Assembly: GCA_020796225.1 (NCBI GenBank)
Contig: CM036754.1
Location: forward strand, 39,860,279 to 39,924,278
Source: Arion vulgaris
Lineage: Eukaryota > Mollusca > Gastropoda > Stylommatophora > Arionidae
Direction: 5' to 3'
Length of the DNA: 64,000 nucleotides
Position 1 is the stretch's first letter. Every line of letters begins with the position of its first letter. The position numbers and the translations under genes were made by a program. Of the stretch, positions 9,662-20,515 are shown in pieces. The notes beneath the pieces are model-generated. The model had not been told where the DNA came from. It saw only the letters and a list, made by a program, of their open reading frames with translations, and did not search any database.

Positions 9662-9990
9662 TATATCATGGACAGACCTGCTGCCGTGTAGGTCGGCTGA
9701 GGACAGTCAAAGGGCTAGCGGAGAGCGAACCCAGTAAATACTGGTTTTAAACCGGACACGTCACCGAAGGATAAGCACTAGAGCTCATCGTTTATCATGG
9801 ACAAACTGCTGCCTTGCAGGTCGGCCGGGGACAGTCAAAGACTAACGGACATCGAACCCAGTTATCACTGGTTGAGATCGGATAGCCGAAGAATAAGCAC
9901 AAGAGCTCTAAATGGTACTGAAGATTGTGACGTAAAACACGTTCGTGCAAAGGTTGTTTATATATCACAATAAGAATGATAAAAATGGCT
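9662..9990 (+). mobile_element. SINE-D copy with tandemly duplicated body
   Basis: Two successive bodies (9665-9790 and 9795-9910) each carry catggacaaactgctgcc-like, ggtcggccggggacagtc, gcgaacccagt and ggataagcac phrases. One D-type 3' end follows (gtttatatatcacaataaga, then atgataaaaatggct). Confidence 0.7.
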
Positions 9991-9999
9991 GAAAAAGAG

Positions 10000-10300
10000 G
10001 ACTGAGAGAGAGAGAGAGGTCATGGACAGAGAAGAGAAAAAGAACAAATAGATATATCCAGAAAGAACTCCAAATCAAAGAAAACCGACTGATGCTACAA
10101 AAAAAGAATGAAAATATTGAAGTATTTGAGACATCAAAATAAACGAAAGCTTGATGAAAACCGTTATGGAAGGAGATTTCCCAGCAAAGAGGAAGACGAT
10201 GGAGAAGATGCATTTAGGATGTAACTGATGGTTTGATCATGACGGCTGTAGAGGGGGGACATTTTGCCTATGAGAGAAAAATTTCGAATGACTATTTGAG
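10000..10300 (+). mobile_element. LINE gamma C-terminal fragment
   Basis: Broken frames give K-N-E-N-I-E-V-F-E, then E-I-S-Q-Q-R-G-R-R, then a Q-D-V-T-D-G-L-x-M-T-A-V-like stretch. These match the gamma order at 17331-17768 and, inverted, at 28255-28960. The 41-bp array that follows is built from its end. Confidence 0.6.
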
Positions 10301-10963
10301 TGGTAAAGTTCTGCCCAAGACAAGCTATTTGATGTGTCCGACAGTAAAGTTCTGTCCAGGACAAGCTATTTGATGTGTCCGACAATAAAGTTCTGCCCAG
10401 GACAAGCTATTTGATGTGTCCGACAGTAAAGTTCTGCCCAGGACAAGCTATTTGATGTGTCCGACAGTAAAGTTCTGCCCAAGACAAGCTATTTGATGTG
10501 TCCGACAGTAAAGTTCTGCCCAAGACAAGCTATTTGATGTGTCCGACAGTAAAGTTCTGCCCAGGACAAGCTATTTGATGTGTCCGACAGTAAAGTTCTG
10601 CCCAGGACAAGCTATTTGATGTGTCCGACAGTAAAGTTCTGCCGAAGACAAGCTATTTGATGTGTCCGACAGTAAAGTTCTGCCCAGGACAAGCTATTTG
10701 ATGTGTCCGACAGTAAAGTTCTGCCCAAGACAAGCTATTTGATGTGTCCGACAGTAAAGTTCTGCCCAGAACAAGCTATTTGATGTGTCCGACAGTAAAG
10801 TTCTGCCCAGGACAAGCTATTTGATGTGTCCGACAGTAAAGTTCTGCCCAAGACAAGCTATTTGATGTGTCCGACAGTAAAGTTCTGCCCAAGACAAGCT
10901 ATTTGATGTGTCTGGCAGTAAAGTTCTGCCCAGGACAAGCTATTTGATGTGTCCGAATGTTCA
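10296..10963. repeat. 41-bp minisatellite, about 16 copies, from a LINE gamma 3' end
   Basis: Unit acagtaaagttctgcccagg then acaagctatttgatgtgtccg, spaced 41 bases (for example 10321 to 10362). Copies vary mainly as cagg/caag. The words aagttctg, acaagcta and ttgatg are the extreme 3' end of LINE gamma (compare 17730-17765), so the unit spans the LINE terminus. Confidence 0.9.
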
Positions 10964-11039
10964 AGAAAAGATAATCATCACATCTTGTATCGTTACAATG
11001 AGTTTCAATCATGATTAAGATGCATATATTCTGTTTCCT

Positions 11040-11320
11040 CACATTCTTAACGCATTAAAAGAGTCTTTCCAAGCGGAGGAGTTTCAGGGTTGTGAATCCC
11101 AGTCGCTGATCAGATTGAGAGAGAGATGGATGTCGATATTTGTATAGCCCGAAAAGAACGGCATGTCAAATATGCAAAGAGATTAATTAATCAACATCGA
11201 ATTGGCGCGTTGGGCCGCTGGACGCTGCTGGATTTGTTGAGGCGGAGATCGGAACGTCTATGGACGTGTCCGAAGTTCTATGATGATAGTCTTCATATAA
11301 CTGATAACTGATCTACCGAG
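11040..11320 (+). mobile_element. LINE epsilon distal fragment
   Basis: Encodes C-I-A-R-K-E-R-H-V-K-Y-A-K-R-L-I-N-Q-H-R and then L-L-D-L-L-R-R-R-S-E-R. The same words appear on the minus strand at 42300-42480 and in related form at 25815-25985. Confidence 0.6.
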
Positions 11321-11489
11321 TTACACTATAACATAGTGTCAGAACTGATTGTTCATAGCGGAGACCGTTTCAGCTGACTCATGGCCTAAAAATCGTATAA
11401 GGTCAACCACTATACCGTCTTCTTTGCTGATGAGCTGTCACCTTTCCATCCTCGTTCCCTCTATGGGCGTTCACTGAAGTTTTTCAAGG

Positions 11490-11690
11490 GAGGGACAAAA
11501 TAATAGTCCCAACGGAGCACAAGTCTTCAACAAACTTTGTTCAGTTCATCCTCTCTACTACCATCTCTTCCAATCTTTCCATGTTTATACCTATCTTTTA
11601 ATATCATCCTCCTGCTCTCTTCTCCAGATATGTCTATAGGTCTTCCTCTACTTCTCTTTCCCTGCGGGTTCCAATACAGTGAGTTGATAG
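11490..11690 (-). mobile_element. LINE alpha C-terminal fragment
   Basis: The minus strand gives the end of a W-N-P-x-G-K-R-S-R-G-R-P-like segment (cctgcgggttcc, 11661-11672, then upstream basic residues). It finishes with K-F-V-E-D-L-C-S-V-G, the alpha terminus also seen at 38990-39025. Confidence 0.5.
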
Positions 11691-13019
11691 TTTACTACGC
11701 GGAAATGGAGAAGATCAGATTTGTATAATAATGTTTTAAAAAAAAAAAAGTTTTTCTGGGGGTGGCACTACCCCCTCTTTCTTCTTTGCGTATGTATGCC
11801 CAAGCTTCCTCAAGTTCCATCTCTGTTTAACTCCTCAACAAATAACAAACATACAGCCATCTGATGTTGGTTGTTGGTTGTTACAACTTTAGATCAGAGC
11901 GGGTGTCTGTCAGCTTGCATTATTTGCTATCTGCGTCCCTGTTCGCTTTACATTGAAGATGCCAGACACAATACAATCAAAGATTTGTTTCTAATTAGCC
12001 GAACATCGACTAGGTCCAGAGTTGTAGAAAGATAATAAACAATGCCACAACCTCCGAAGACCGTACAGTTCATTTTCGATACAGCTAATCAGTATTTTTG
12101 TGTGATCATCTCTGGAACCGTTTTCGACACTGCTAATTTATTTTCTGCGTCCCAACAGTCTTATTTTTGTGTGTTGAGGTGGGGTACAACGCAGGGGTTC
12201 TGTGGGTTTTGTTACAACAGAAAAGAGATTGACAAAACGTCCCGAGTTCTAGAGTATTTGCACCCATGTCGCCATTAAAACAATAACGAGACACTCTATT
12301 CACTCGGCCACCTGCAAAACTCGTTGTACCCAGCGCGGGTGCGCACGCATTACTACCAGCACTCTTTTAATTTGGAGGTGAAAGAATAAGGCAGGACGAT
12401 TTTTTAAAAAGATGAAGCCGGGAAAATGTTAAACGAAACAAGACACAAGAGTGCTCTCGACTGCCGGTCATAATGAGGCTATCCGTGTCGATGGGCGATG
12501 GCGACCAGTTGTGTCTTTTGTCCGCGGATCCTTGAGTTTCTTGCCATCCTTCACCGCGTACAGGATGAAGACTGTCTCTCTCCACCCCAGGGACTTATAA
12601 TTCATTCTCGTCCTGCACTCTCTCTCCCTAGCTATTTCTTTCTTCTTGTCTATTGTTAACCGCTATCTCCCACCCGGAGACTGTCCGTCAAGATCTCTGT
12701 AACCGTAACCGTCACGTCAATGTCATCTTCATCGATTTTATTGTTGGTTTTCTCCAACATCTTCACAACCACACACCTTCACAGAAATTGGGTAGAACTT
12801 AAGAGAACAATACCAAATCTGTCAATCATTGACTCACGACATGTCACAAATTTAAACTGTTCTGACTCCTGCTGTGAGCTTGTCATTTTTCAGAATCACC
12901 CATCCCCCAAAACAGAAAGTGACAACTCAGCGTCATATTGTAATCCGGAACATATTCGAACTGACTCGATGCTGGTTTTAATTATAAATGACTGGTTATT
13001 GGTTATTGGAGAAAGGTAA
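11691..13019. other. Unassigned stretch
   Basis: About 1.3 kb without a recognisable repeat or protein motif. It includes a C/T-rich segment at 12560-12680. The open frames (up to 99 codons) have no familiar residues. It could be low-copy DNA and would be a good probe region for this locus. Confidence 0.4.
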
Positions 13020-13165
13020 TGAAAGACATGGTTCCTGGAACACGAGGCAGGGGATGATCAAGACGAAGGGGGCAGCAGGACATTAAAGAGAGCAAGAAGA
13101 GGCCGGAGAACTTGCAAGAGAACGAGAGCTTTTCAGGCGGGTTGTGATGAGTGCTGTGAAGAATG
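13020..13165 (+). mobile_element. LINE gamma C-terminal fragment
   Basis: Broken frames give D-M-V-P-G-T-R-G-R-G, then R-E-L-F-R-R-V-V-M-S-A-V, the distal end typical of gamma-like LINEs. It joins the LINE alpha fragment at about 13165. Confidence 0.5.
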
Positions 13166-13353
13166 ACATTAAAACAAACACAAAGCTGAGAATATTTCAA
13201 TCAAATGTGAAGTCAGTGCTTTTCTATGGCTCGGAAACATTGAAGACAACAAAAGAAACCACCAGAAAACTACAGACCTTCATAAATGGATGTTTACGTA
13301 GAATAGAGGACTGAGATGGTATGATAAGATATGATCGAGGAACTCAGTGAAAG
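13166..13353 (+). mobile_element. LINE alpha fragment, 5' side of the big minisatellite
   Basis: Encodes L-R-I-F-Q-S-N-V-K-S-V-L-F-Y-G-S-E-T, then L-Q-T-F-I-N-G-C-L-R-R-I-E, the conserved stretch just after the RT domain of this RTE-like group. It runs directly into the array at the codons for E-R-A-K-Q. Confidence 0.75.
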
Positions 13354-15896
13354 AGCTAAGCAGATACTAGTGGAGAAAGAACTAAGGAGATACTAGTGGA
13401 GAAAGAGCTAAGCAGATACTAGTGGAGAAAGAGTTAAGCAGATACTAGTGGAGAAAGAGCTAAGCAGATACTAGTGGAGAAAGAGTTAAGCAGATACTAG
13501 TGGAGAAAGAGCTAAGGAGATACTAGTGGAGAAAGAACTAAGCAGATACTAGTGGAGAAAGAACTAAGGAGATACTAGTGGAGAAAGAGCTAAGCAGATA
13601 CTAGTGGAGAAGAGTTAAGCAGATCTAGTGGAGAAAAGTAAGCAGATACTAGTGGAGAAGAGTTAAGCAGATACTAGTGGAGAAAGAACTAAGGAGATAC
13701 TAGTGGAGAAAGAACTAAGCAGATACTAGTGGAGAAAGAGCTAAGCAGATACTAGTGGAGAAAGAGCTAAGCAGATACTAGTAGAGAAAGAACTAAGCAG
13801 ATACTAGTGGAGAAAGAGTTAAGCAGATACTAGTGGAGAAAGAGCTAAGCAGATACTAGTGGAGAAAGAGCTAAGCAGATACTAGTGGAGAAAGAGCTAA
13901 GCAGATACTAGTGGAGAAAGAGCTAAGCAGATACTAGTGGAGAAAGAACTAAGCAGATACTAGTGGAGAAAGACTAGCAGATACTAGTGGAGAAAGAGCT
14001 AAGCAGATACTAGTGGAGAAAGAGCTAAGCAGATACTAGTGGAGAAGAGCTAAGCAGATACTAGTGGAGAAAGAGCTAAGCAGATACTAGTGGAGAAAGG
14101 CTAGCAGATTAGTGGAGAAGAAAGAGATACTAGTGGAGAAAGAGTTAAGGAGATACTAGTGGAGAAAGAGCTAAGCAGATACTAGTGGAGAAAGAGCTAA
14201 GGAGATACTAGTGGAGAAAGAGCTAAGCAGATACTAGTGGAGAAAGAGATAAGCAGATACTAGTGGAGAAAGAACTAAGGAGATACTAGTGGAGAAAGAA
14301 CTAAGCAGATACTAGTGGAGAAAGAACTAAGCAGATACTAGTGGAGAAAGAGCTAAGGAGATACTAGTGGAGAAAGAGCTAAGCAGATACTAGTGGAGAA
14401 AGAGCTAAGAAGATACTAGTGGAGAAAGAGCTAAGGAGATACTAGTGGAGAAAGAGCTAAGGAGATACTAGTGGAGAAAGAGCTAAGCAGATACTAGTGG
14501 AGAAAGAGCTAAGCAGATACTAGTGGAGAAAGAGTTAAGCAGATACTAGTGGAGAAAGAGCTAAGCAGATACTAGTGGAGAAAGAACTAAGCAGATACTA
14601 GTGGAGAAAGAGCTAAGCAGATACTAGTGGAGAAAGAGCTAAGCAGATACTAGTGGAGAAAGAGCTAGGAGATACTAGTGGAGAAAGGATACTTAGAGCT
14701 GCAGATACTAGTGGAGAAAGAGCTAAGCAGATACTAGTGGAGAAAGAACTAAGCAGATACTAGTGGAGAAAGAGCTAAGGAGATACTAGTGGAGAAAGAG
14801 TTAAGGAGATACTAGTGGAGAAAGAGCTAAGGAGATACTAGTGGAGAAAGAACTAAGCAGATACTAGTGGAGAAAGAACTAAGCAGATACTAGTGGAGAA
14901 AGAGCTAAGCAGATACTAGTGGAGAAAGAGCTAAGCAGATACTAGTGGAGAAAGAACTAAGGAGATACTAGTGGAGAAAGAGCTAAGCAGATACTAGTGG
15001 ATAAAGAGCTAAGCAGATACTAGTGGAGAAAGAACTAAGGAGATACTAGTGGAGAAAGAGCTAAGCAGATACTAGTGGAGAAAGAGCTAAGCAGATACTA
15101 GTGGAGAAAGAACTAAGCAGATACTAGTGGAGAAAGAGCTAAGCAGATACTAGTGGAGAAAGAACTAAGGAGATACTAGTGGAGAAAGAGTTAAGGAGAT
15201 ACTAGTGGAGAAAGAGCTAAGGAGATACTAGTGGAGAAAGAACTAAGGAGATACTAGTGGAGAAAGAACTAAGGAGATACTAGTGGAGAAAGAGCTAAGC
15301 AGATACTAGTGGAGAAAGAACTAAGGAGATACTAGTGGAGAAAGAACTAAGCAGATACTAGTGGAGAAAGAGCTAAGCAGATACTAGTGGAGAAAGAGCT
15401 AAGCAGATACTAGTGGAGAAAGAACTAAGCAGATACTAGTGGAGAAAGAACTAAGGAGATACTAGTGGAGAAAGAGCTAAGCAGATACTAGTGGAGAAAG
15501 AACTAAGGAGATACTAGTGGAGAAAGAACTAAGGAGATACTAGTGGAGAAAGAGCTAAGCAGATACTAGTGGAGAAAGAACTAAGGAGATACTAGTGGAG
15601 AAAGAGCTAAGCAGATACTAGTGGAGAAAGAACTAAGGAGATACTAGTGGAGAAAGAGCTAAGCAGATACTAGTGGAGAAAGAGCTAAGCAGATACTAGT
15701 GGAGAAAGAACTAAGCAGATACTAGTGGAGAAAGAGCTAAGCAGATACTAGTGGAGAAAGAGCTAAGCAGATACTAGTGGAGAAAGAGCTAAGAAGATAC
15801 TAGTGGAGAAAGAGCTAAGCAGATACTAGTGGAGAAAGAGCTAAGCAGATACTAGTGGAGAAAGAGCTAAGCAGATACTAGTGGAGAAAGAGCTAA
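13354..15896. repeat. 26-bp minisatellite, about 98 copies, inside a LINE alpha
   Basis: Unit gctaagcagatactagtgga plus gaaaga, 26 bases, repeated for 2.5 kb. Variants at three positions recur (gag/gaa, cta/tta, agcag/aggag). The unit is LINE coding sequence (A-K-Q-I-L-V-E-K-E). The same LINE continues on both sides: S-V-L-F-Y-G before and R-W-R-W-I-G after. Since 26 is not a multiple of 3, the frame rotates each copy. Small deletions cluster at 13600-13660, 13970-14130 and 14650-14705. Confidence 0.95.
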
Positions 15897-16140
15897 GGAA
15901 GAAACGATGGCGATGAATAGGTCATACATTGAGAAGACCGACCGGAAGCATTGCAAAGACAGGCACTGTTTTGGAACCCGCAGAGAAAGGGGAGTGGAGG
16001 AAGGCATAGAATCCTGAAGAAGAGAGCTGGAAGCTGCTATTAAAAGGATAGGTAAAACATGGACAGAATTGGAAGGGATGACAGGAGAGATGAAGAACTG
16101 GAAGAGATTTGTTAAAGACCTGTGCTCCGTTGGGAGTTGA
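15897..16140 (+). mobile_element. LINE alpha C-terminus, 3' side of the minisatellite
   Basis: Encodes K-R-W-R-W-I-G, then R-P-T-G-S-I-A, E-L-E-A-A-I-K-R-I-G-K-T-W, and W-K-R-F-V-K-D-L-C-S-V-G-S. Highly similar to the copy at 38777-39028, with frameshifts. Confidence 0.8.
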
Positions 16141-16560
16141 AAGGTGATGATGATAAATGCGGCATTCCGCAAGGACATGCTACTACTTTGTTACTGGTTA
16201 CTGAACCAATGTCATTTGCACTCCGGCAGACCCATAGCTGCTCAGTATCCTTCAGCAGATATCGAAAGGTATGCATGCTGATGGTTCCGGTGACTCGCTG
16301 GTTAAACACGCTCCTCACTCTGGATATCAGTTCTCCAGTTCTACGTGTACAACTCCTTAAATCGATGGATCGATTCAACATCAATTTAAGTGTCCTCATC
16401 CAACAGGCGGTTGCCAAAAGACTGAAGAACATTCGTCTTATCCATCCTCAATTCCCCGGCGATCAATCCAGATGATGCAATATTGTGCGATCTCTCATTG
16501 TTACAAACACCCGCATACCCAGAACAGACATTCCAGGTAAATCTCTGGAAGCTGAAAACT
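16141..16560. other. Unassigned stretch with open frames on both strands
   Basis: An open frame of 106 codons on minus (16112-16432) and one of 117 on plus overlap. Neither shows motifs I recognise. It may be another transposon segment or low-copy DNA. Confidence 0.35.
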
Positions 16561-16561
16561 T

Positions 16562-17028
16562 CAATAGGCGACATGACACACACCGTCGTTACTGCCACCT
16601 CAATAGACGACATGACACAAACACCGTCGTTACTGCCACCTCAATAGACGACATGACACACGCCGTCGTTACTGCCACCTCAATAGACAATATGACACAC
16701 ACCGTCGTTACTGCCACCTCATTAGACGACCAGCAGACACACCGTCGTTACTGCCACCTCAATAGGCGACATGACACACACCGTCGTTACTGCCACCTCA
16801 ATAGACGACATGACACACACACCGTCGTTACTACCACATCAATAGACGACAGACACACCGTCGTTACTGCCACCTCATTAGACGACATGACACACACACC
16901 GTCGTTACTACCACATCAATAGACGACATGACACACACACCGTCGTTACTACCACATCAATAGACGACATGACACACACACCGTCGTTGCTACCACATCA
17001 ATAGACGACATGACACACCCCTTTGTCT
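16562..17028. repeat. 39-bp minisatellite, about 12 copies
   Basis: Unit caatagacgacatgacacac plus accgtcgttactgccacct; spacing is 37-41 bases (16562, 16601, 16642, 16681). Late copies read ctaccacat in place of ctgccacct. Confidence 0.9.
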
Positions 17029-17330
17029 GTAATACCGTTTTTTAGAGCGATGTTGGCCAGGGAAACATTCACCCATTACGACATTCATTGTAGGTCGTCT
17101 TTGTTCTCCTTTCAAACACCATCAACACACTGGCGATGAGATTATTAAAAGAACATCGTAACAAACGTGTCTTCTCCGGGCTGACTTGAGAGCGAGACTC
17201 CCTACACCAAAGCAAATCTGTGTGCAATGTTTCATATCGAAATATACTAAAACATATCTACATTTGCATTATCTAATGAAAGAAAGTGAAATGATTTAAG
17301 AACACAAATCGAGTGTTTAAGAGTTTGCGC
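17029..17330. other. Unassigned stretch
   Basis: No motif recognised between the 39-bp array and the LINE gamma fragment. Confidence 0.4.
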
Positions 17331-17774
17331 TTTTTTCCTTAGTAACGTATGGTTGTGAGACATGGATCATTGACAAAGCGGAAGAGAAGATCATTAATGC
17401 CTTTGAATGCAAATGTTACAGAAGAGTACTTAGAATATCATGGATAGAGAAAAGAATAAATGCTTCTGTTCTGCAACAGCTTGATATTACAGAGAGTTGG
17501 TTATTAAGGAACATAAAATCAAGGCAAAGTTAATATTTCGGACACATCAAGTGACATGAGTGCCTAGAGAATATAATTCTGGAGGGAATGGTGTCTGAAA
17601 GAAGAATGAGAGGAAGACCTAGAAGATGATGGGTGCAAGATGTCATTGGCGATCTGAGAATGACTGCTGCTGACACCGGTTAACTTGCACAGAATAAAGA
17701 AATTTTCATGACTGCTGTGATGGGAGCCAAGTTCTGGAAAGTACAAGCTACTTGATGATGATGATGATAAAGGA
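17331..17774 (+). mobile_element. LINE gamma C-terminus with (TGA)n tail
   Basis: Encodes C-E-T-W-I-I-D-K-A-E-E-K-I, C-Y-R-R-V-L-R-I-S-W, Y-F-G-H-I-K, R-M-R-G-R-P-R-R and D-L-R-M-T-A-A. Several stops break it. It ends gatgatgatgatgat at about 17755-17770, which defines the family's 3' tail. Confidence 0.8.
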
Positions 17775-18003
17775 AAGAATATGACTTCAAATATTTCCTT
17801 AATTCAACACTGACCATTGCAAGGATGTATGTATATATACTCATGGTAACTATCATGATGTGCACCGTTTCAAATCTGTTGAAAGATAAAAAGCACATGT
17901 AGTCTTAACCGAAGTGGAATGGTGGTGGTGGTGGGAGGAGGAGAGGGGAGAAGGAGTTTGAAAAATGTTAATTGGTGGTTTACTATGCGGATATGGAGTA
18001 GAA
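17775..18003. repeat. Flank of the 26-bp satellite, copy 1 of a long tandem duplication
   Basis: This roughly 215-base flank (cttaattcaacactgaccat ... cggatatggagtagaactg) recurs, with many small deletions, at 18590-18780. Together with the satellite it forms an approximately 0.8-kb tandem unit. Confidence 0.75.
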
Positions 18004-18550
18004 CTGTTTCACATCACATTTCAATCTCCATGTTTCACATCACATTTCAATCTCCATGTTTCACATCACATTTCAATCTCCATATTTCACATCACATTTC
18101 AATCTCCATGTTTCACATCACATTTCAATCTCCATGTTTCACATCACATTTCAATCTCCATATTTCACATCACATTTCAATCTCCATATTTCACATCACA
18201 TTTCAATCTCCATATATTTCACATCACATTTCAATCTCCATATTTCACATCACATTTCAATCTCCATATTTCACATCACATTTCAATCTCTATTTACATA
18301 CATTTCAATCTCCATGTTTCACATCACATTTCAATCTTCATATTTCACATCACATTTCAATCTTCATATTTCACATCACATTTCAATCTCCATATTTCAC
18401 ATCACATTTCAATCTCCATGTTTCACATCACATTTCAATCTCCATGTTTCACATCACATTTCAATCTCCATGTTTCACATCACATTTCAATCTCCATATT
18501 TCACATCACATTTCAATCTCCATATTTCACATCACATTTCAATCTCCATG
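18004..18550. repeat. 26-bp satellite block 1, about 21 copies
   Basis: Unit tttcacatcacatttcaatc plus tccatg (26 bases), variants ccatg/ccata/tcata. No stop codon exists in any of the three plus frames, which creates three long overlapping open frames (up to 215 codons). These are an artefact of composition and not genes. One truncated unit lies at about 18285-18305. Confidence 0.95.
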
Positions 18551-18862
18551 TAACATTAACTCATGATATTTCAAAAAATATATTCAAATATTTCCTTAAT
18601 TCAAACTGACCATTGCAAAGATGTATGTAATATACTCATGGTAACTTCATGATTACACACTTTCAAATCTTTGAAAGTACAAGCACATGTAGTCTTAACC
18701 ATGGAATGTGGTGTGGTGGGAGGAGAGGAAGAAGAAAGGATGAAAAATGTAATTGTGGTTTACTATCGATATGGAGAACTGTTTCACATCACATTTCAAT
18801 CTCCATGTTTCACATCACATTTCAATCTCCATGTTTCACATCACATTTCAATCTCCATGTAT
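18551..18862. repeat. Second copy of the flank plus 26-bp satellite block 2
   Basis: Bases 18590-18780 repeat 17800-18003 with many small losses, followed by about 3 satellite units (18781-18860). The deletion-rich divergence may be sequencing error. Confidence 0.8.
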
Positions 18863-18894
18863 AGAAATATTCACCTCTTATAAATGTTTAAACC

Positions 18895-19300
18895 AAAGTT
18901 AGTAAGTATCAGAAATCGAAAAATTAGATAGAAACATCTCTGGAGGCCACATAGATATGGTTTTACAGAAGAATGATAAGAATCCCATGAACTGCTAAAA
19001 TCACTAATGTTGAGGTGTTGAATGAGATCAAGACACAGAGAGAGCTTATCATCAATATAAGAAAGAGGTAGTAATCATTTTTCAGACATGTGGTGAGGAG
19101 GGGAGGCTTAGAACAAATTGTAACAACCGATCAAATCGAGGGTAGACGTAACAGAGGTAGACAGAGAGAGAAAATATTGGATAACCTGAATTCATGGCAC
19201 AATATAGCGTCAACGTCTGAGATGATAGCAAACACCAAAGACAGAGATTTGTGGAGATCCATGATCGCCTACGCCTGTCGGCATGGCACCCGATAATGTT
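18895..19300 (+). mobile_element. LINE gamma C-terminal fragment
   Basis: Encodes I-I-N-I-R-K-R, then V-V-R-R-G-G-L-E-Q-I-V-T-T, then R-N-R-G-R-Q-R-E-K-I-L-D-N-L, then D-R-D-L-W-R-S-M-I-A-Y-A-C-R-H-G-T. The last 68 codons (19090-19296) are open. The 5' part has stops. Confidence 0.75.
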
Positions 19301-19431
19301 GAGTTAGCATCAGTAAGTTAATTTAAAAAAATTCAAAATGTAATATTCCAAGTGATAAAATGTACAGGACGAGGAGGGTGTCTTGCTTCCCCTCCCCGTC
19401 GTAATTACTCGATAGTTATGTTATCGCATCA

Positions 19432-19480
19432 TCATCATCATCAGGTGCCGTTCCGTATGTGATCATGGATCTCCACAATT
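19432..19480 (-). mobile_element. LINE gamma 3' terminus
   Basis: On the minus strand: tgtggagatccatgatcac, then ggcacctgatgatgatgatg, the family's last codons and (TGA)n tail. It faces the plus-strand copy ending at 19300. Confidence 0.55.
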
Positions 19481-19653
19481 ATGTTAATTAGATAACAAAA
19501 ATGATTAAATACAACATTGAAATGAGAGAGAGCTTAAGACATTTGCATTTTTTAAAAATAATTCAAATCAATAATTTATTTTTAATACTTTACAAAAACG
19601 CAAGCAAAAACAATGCACGAATAAATAAATAATAAAAAGTGTGAACGATATGT

Positions 19654-19664
19654 AAAAAAAAAAA
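19654..19664 (-). terminator. Pol III terminator of tRNA-Gln
   Basis: Eleven T residues on the minus strand begin 8 bases beyond the tRNA 3' end, a strong RNA polymerase III stop. Confidence 0.85.
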
Positions 19665-19671
19665 GTACCGA

Positions 19672-19743
19672 AGGTTCTACCGAGATTTGAACTCGGATCG
19701 CTGGATTCAAAGTCCAGAGTGCTAACCATTACACCATAGAACC
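19672..19743 (-). tRNA. trnQ(uug): tRNA-Gln (anticodon UUG)
   Basis: The minus strand folds as a full 72-nt cloverleaf. The acceptor stem ggttcta pairs perfectly with tagaacc and the discriminator is T. The anticodon arm is ctgga-ctttgaa-tccag with anticodon TTG. The T arm is ccgag-ttcaaat-ctcgg. The internal promoters match the Pol III A box (tggtgtaatggttagcac region) and B box (gagttcaaatctcgg). There is no encoded CCA, as expected for a eukaryotic nuclear gene, and no intron. The perfect pairing sets it apart from the tRNA-like SINE heads nearby. It probably makes a functional tRNA. Confidence 0.95.
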
Positions 19744-20515
19744 GCCATGTGTGATGGTTGAAGTGAAACATATTACTCGTCAAGATTTATTCAACACGTC
19801 ATACGGCGATACCGCCTCTAACCTGAGATATTCGTGCTCACACCGACGCTTGTCTTTCGTATCAGTTCTCACAACAAGCAATGTATACTCCTTTATATTA
19901 GCAGAATTTAATATTTAGTTGTAGATTTCACTATATATTATAAATATTGAGTCCGTTCTTCTTCGTTCACCCAGTATCTGCTACCTCACAAGTTAGCCAT
20001 CGATATAAGACCGTAAGTAGGTCATTCCTATGGACGCTATAACACGTAGTTCTACTACAGAATGTAAACATTAGTAAATTACAAAATAAATTACGACTGT
20101 TGATTACAAAAAGCAATTTATAGAAGACAAGAAAATATTGTAAGTACATTGTGAAGAACAGTAAACATAAGAATCAATGATTAGTTAGTAATTAGTCGGT
20201 CTTGAGCTCATTGTTATTGTTGATAACAGGAGGAGAAAGTTCACTGGTGATCCAAGTCCAATATATATATCACATTTTAGTGTATCTCTGAGCTGTCAGC
20301 ACGTAATGTCTGATAGTTCTAGTCCTTTGTTGCTTAATGAACCATCCGATAGTGTTCAAATCTAACAACACTTTTTACTCTTCTGTTATTGAGATCAGAA
20401 CTTATAATCAAAGTCCACAAATGATTTCTCTGTTCAACTCTTCTTCCTTATATCGCTAATTATATTAGCTGCCATGTATATTTATTTCTCTACTGTAACA
20501 GTAACCGTCAGATGC
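19744..20515. other. Unassigned AT-rich stretch
   Basis: Upstream side of the tRNA-Gln gene. No gene or repeat family recognised. Confidence 0.4.

Noticed and set aside
10296..10963. CRISPR array
   Set aside because: The 41-bp units are contiguous and have no unique spacers. The same holds for the other arrays, and the DNA is eukaryotic.
17919..18609. Three overlapping open frames of about 165-215 codons
   Set aside because: All come from the stop-free 26-bp satellite.
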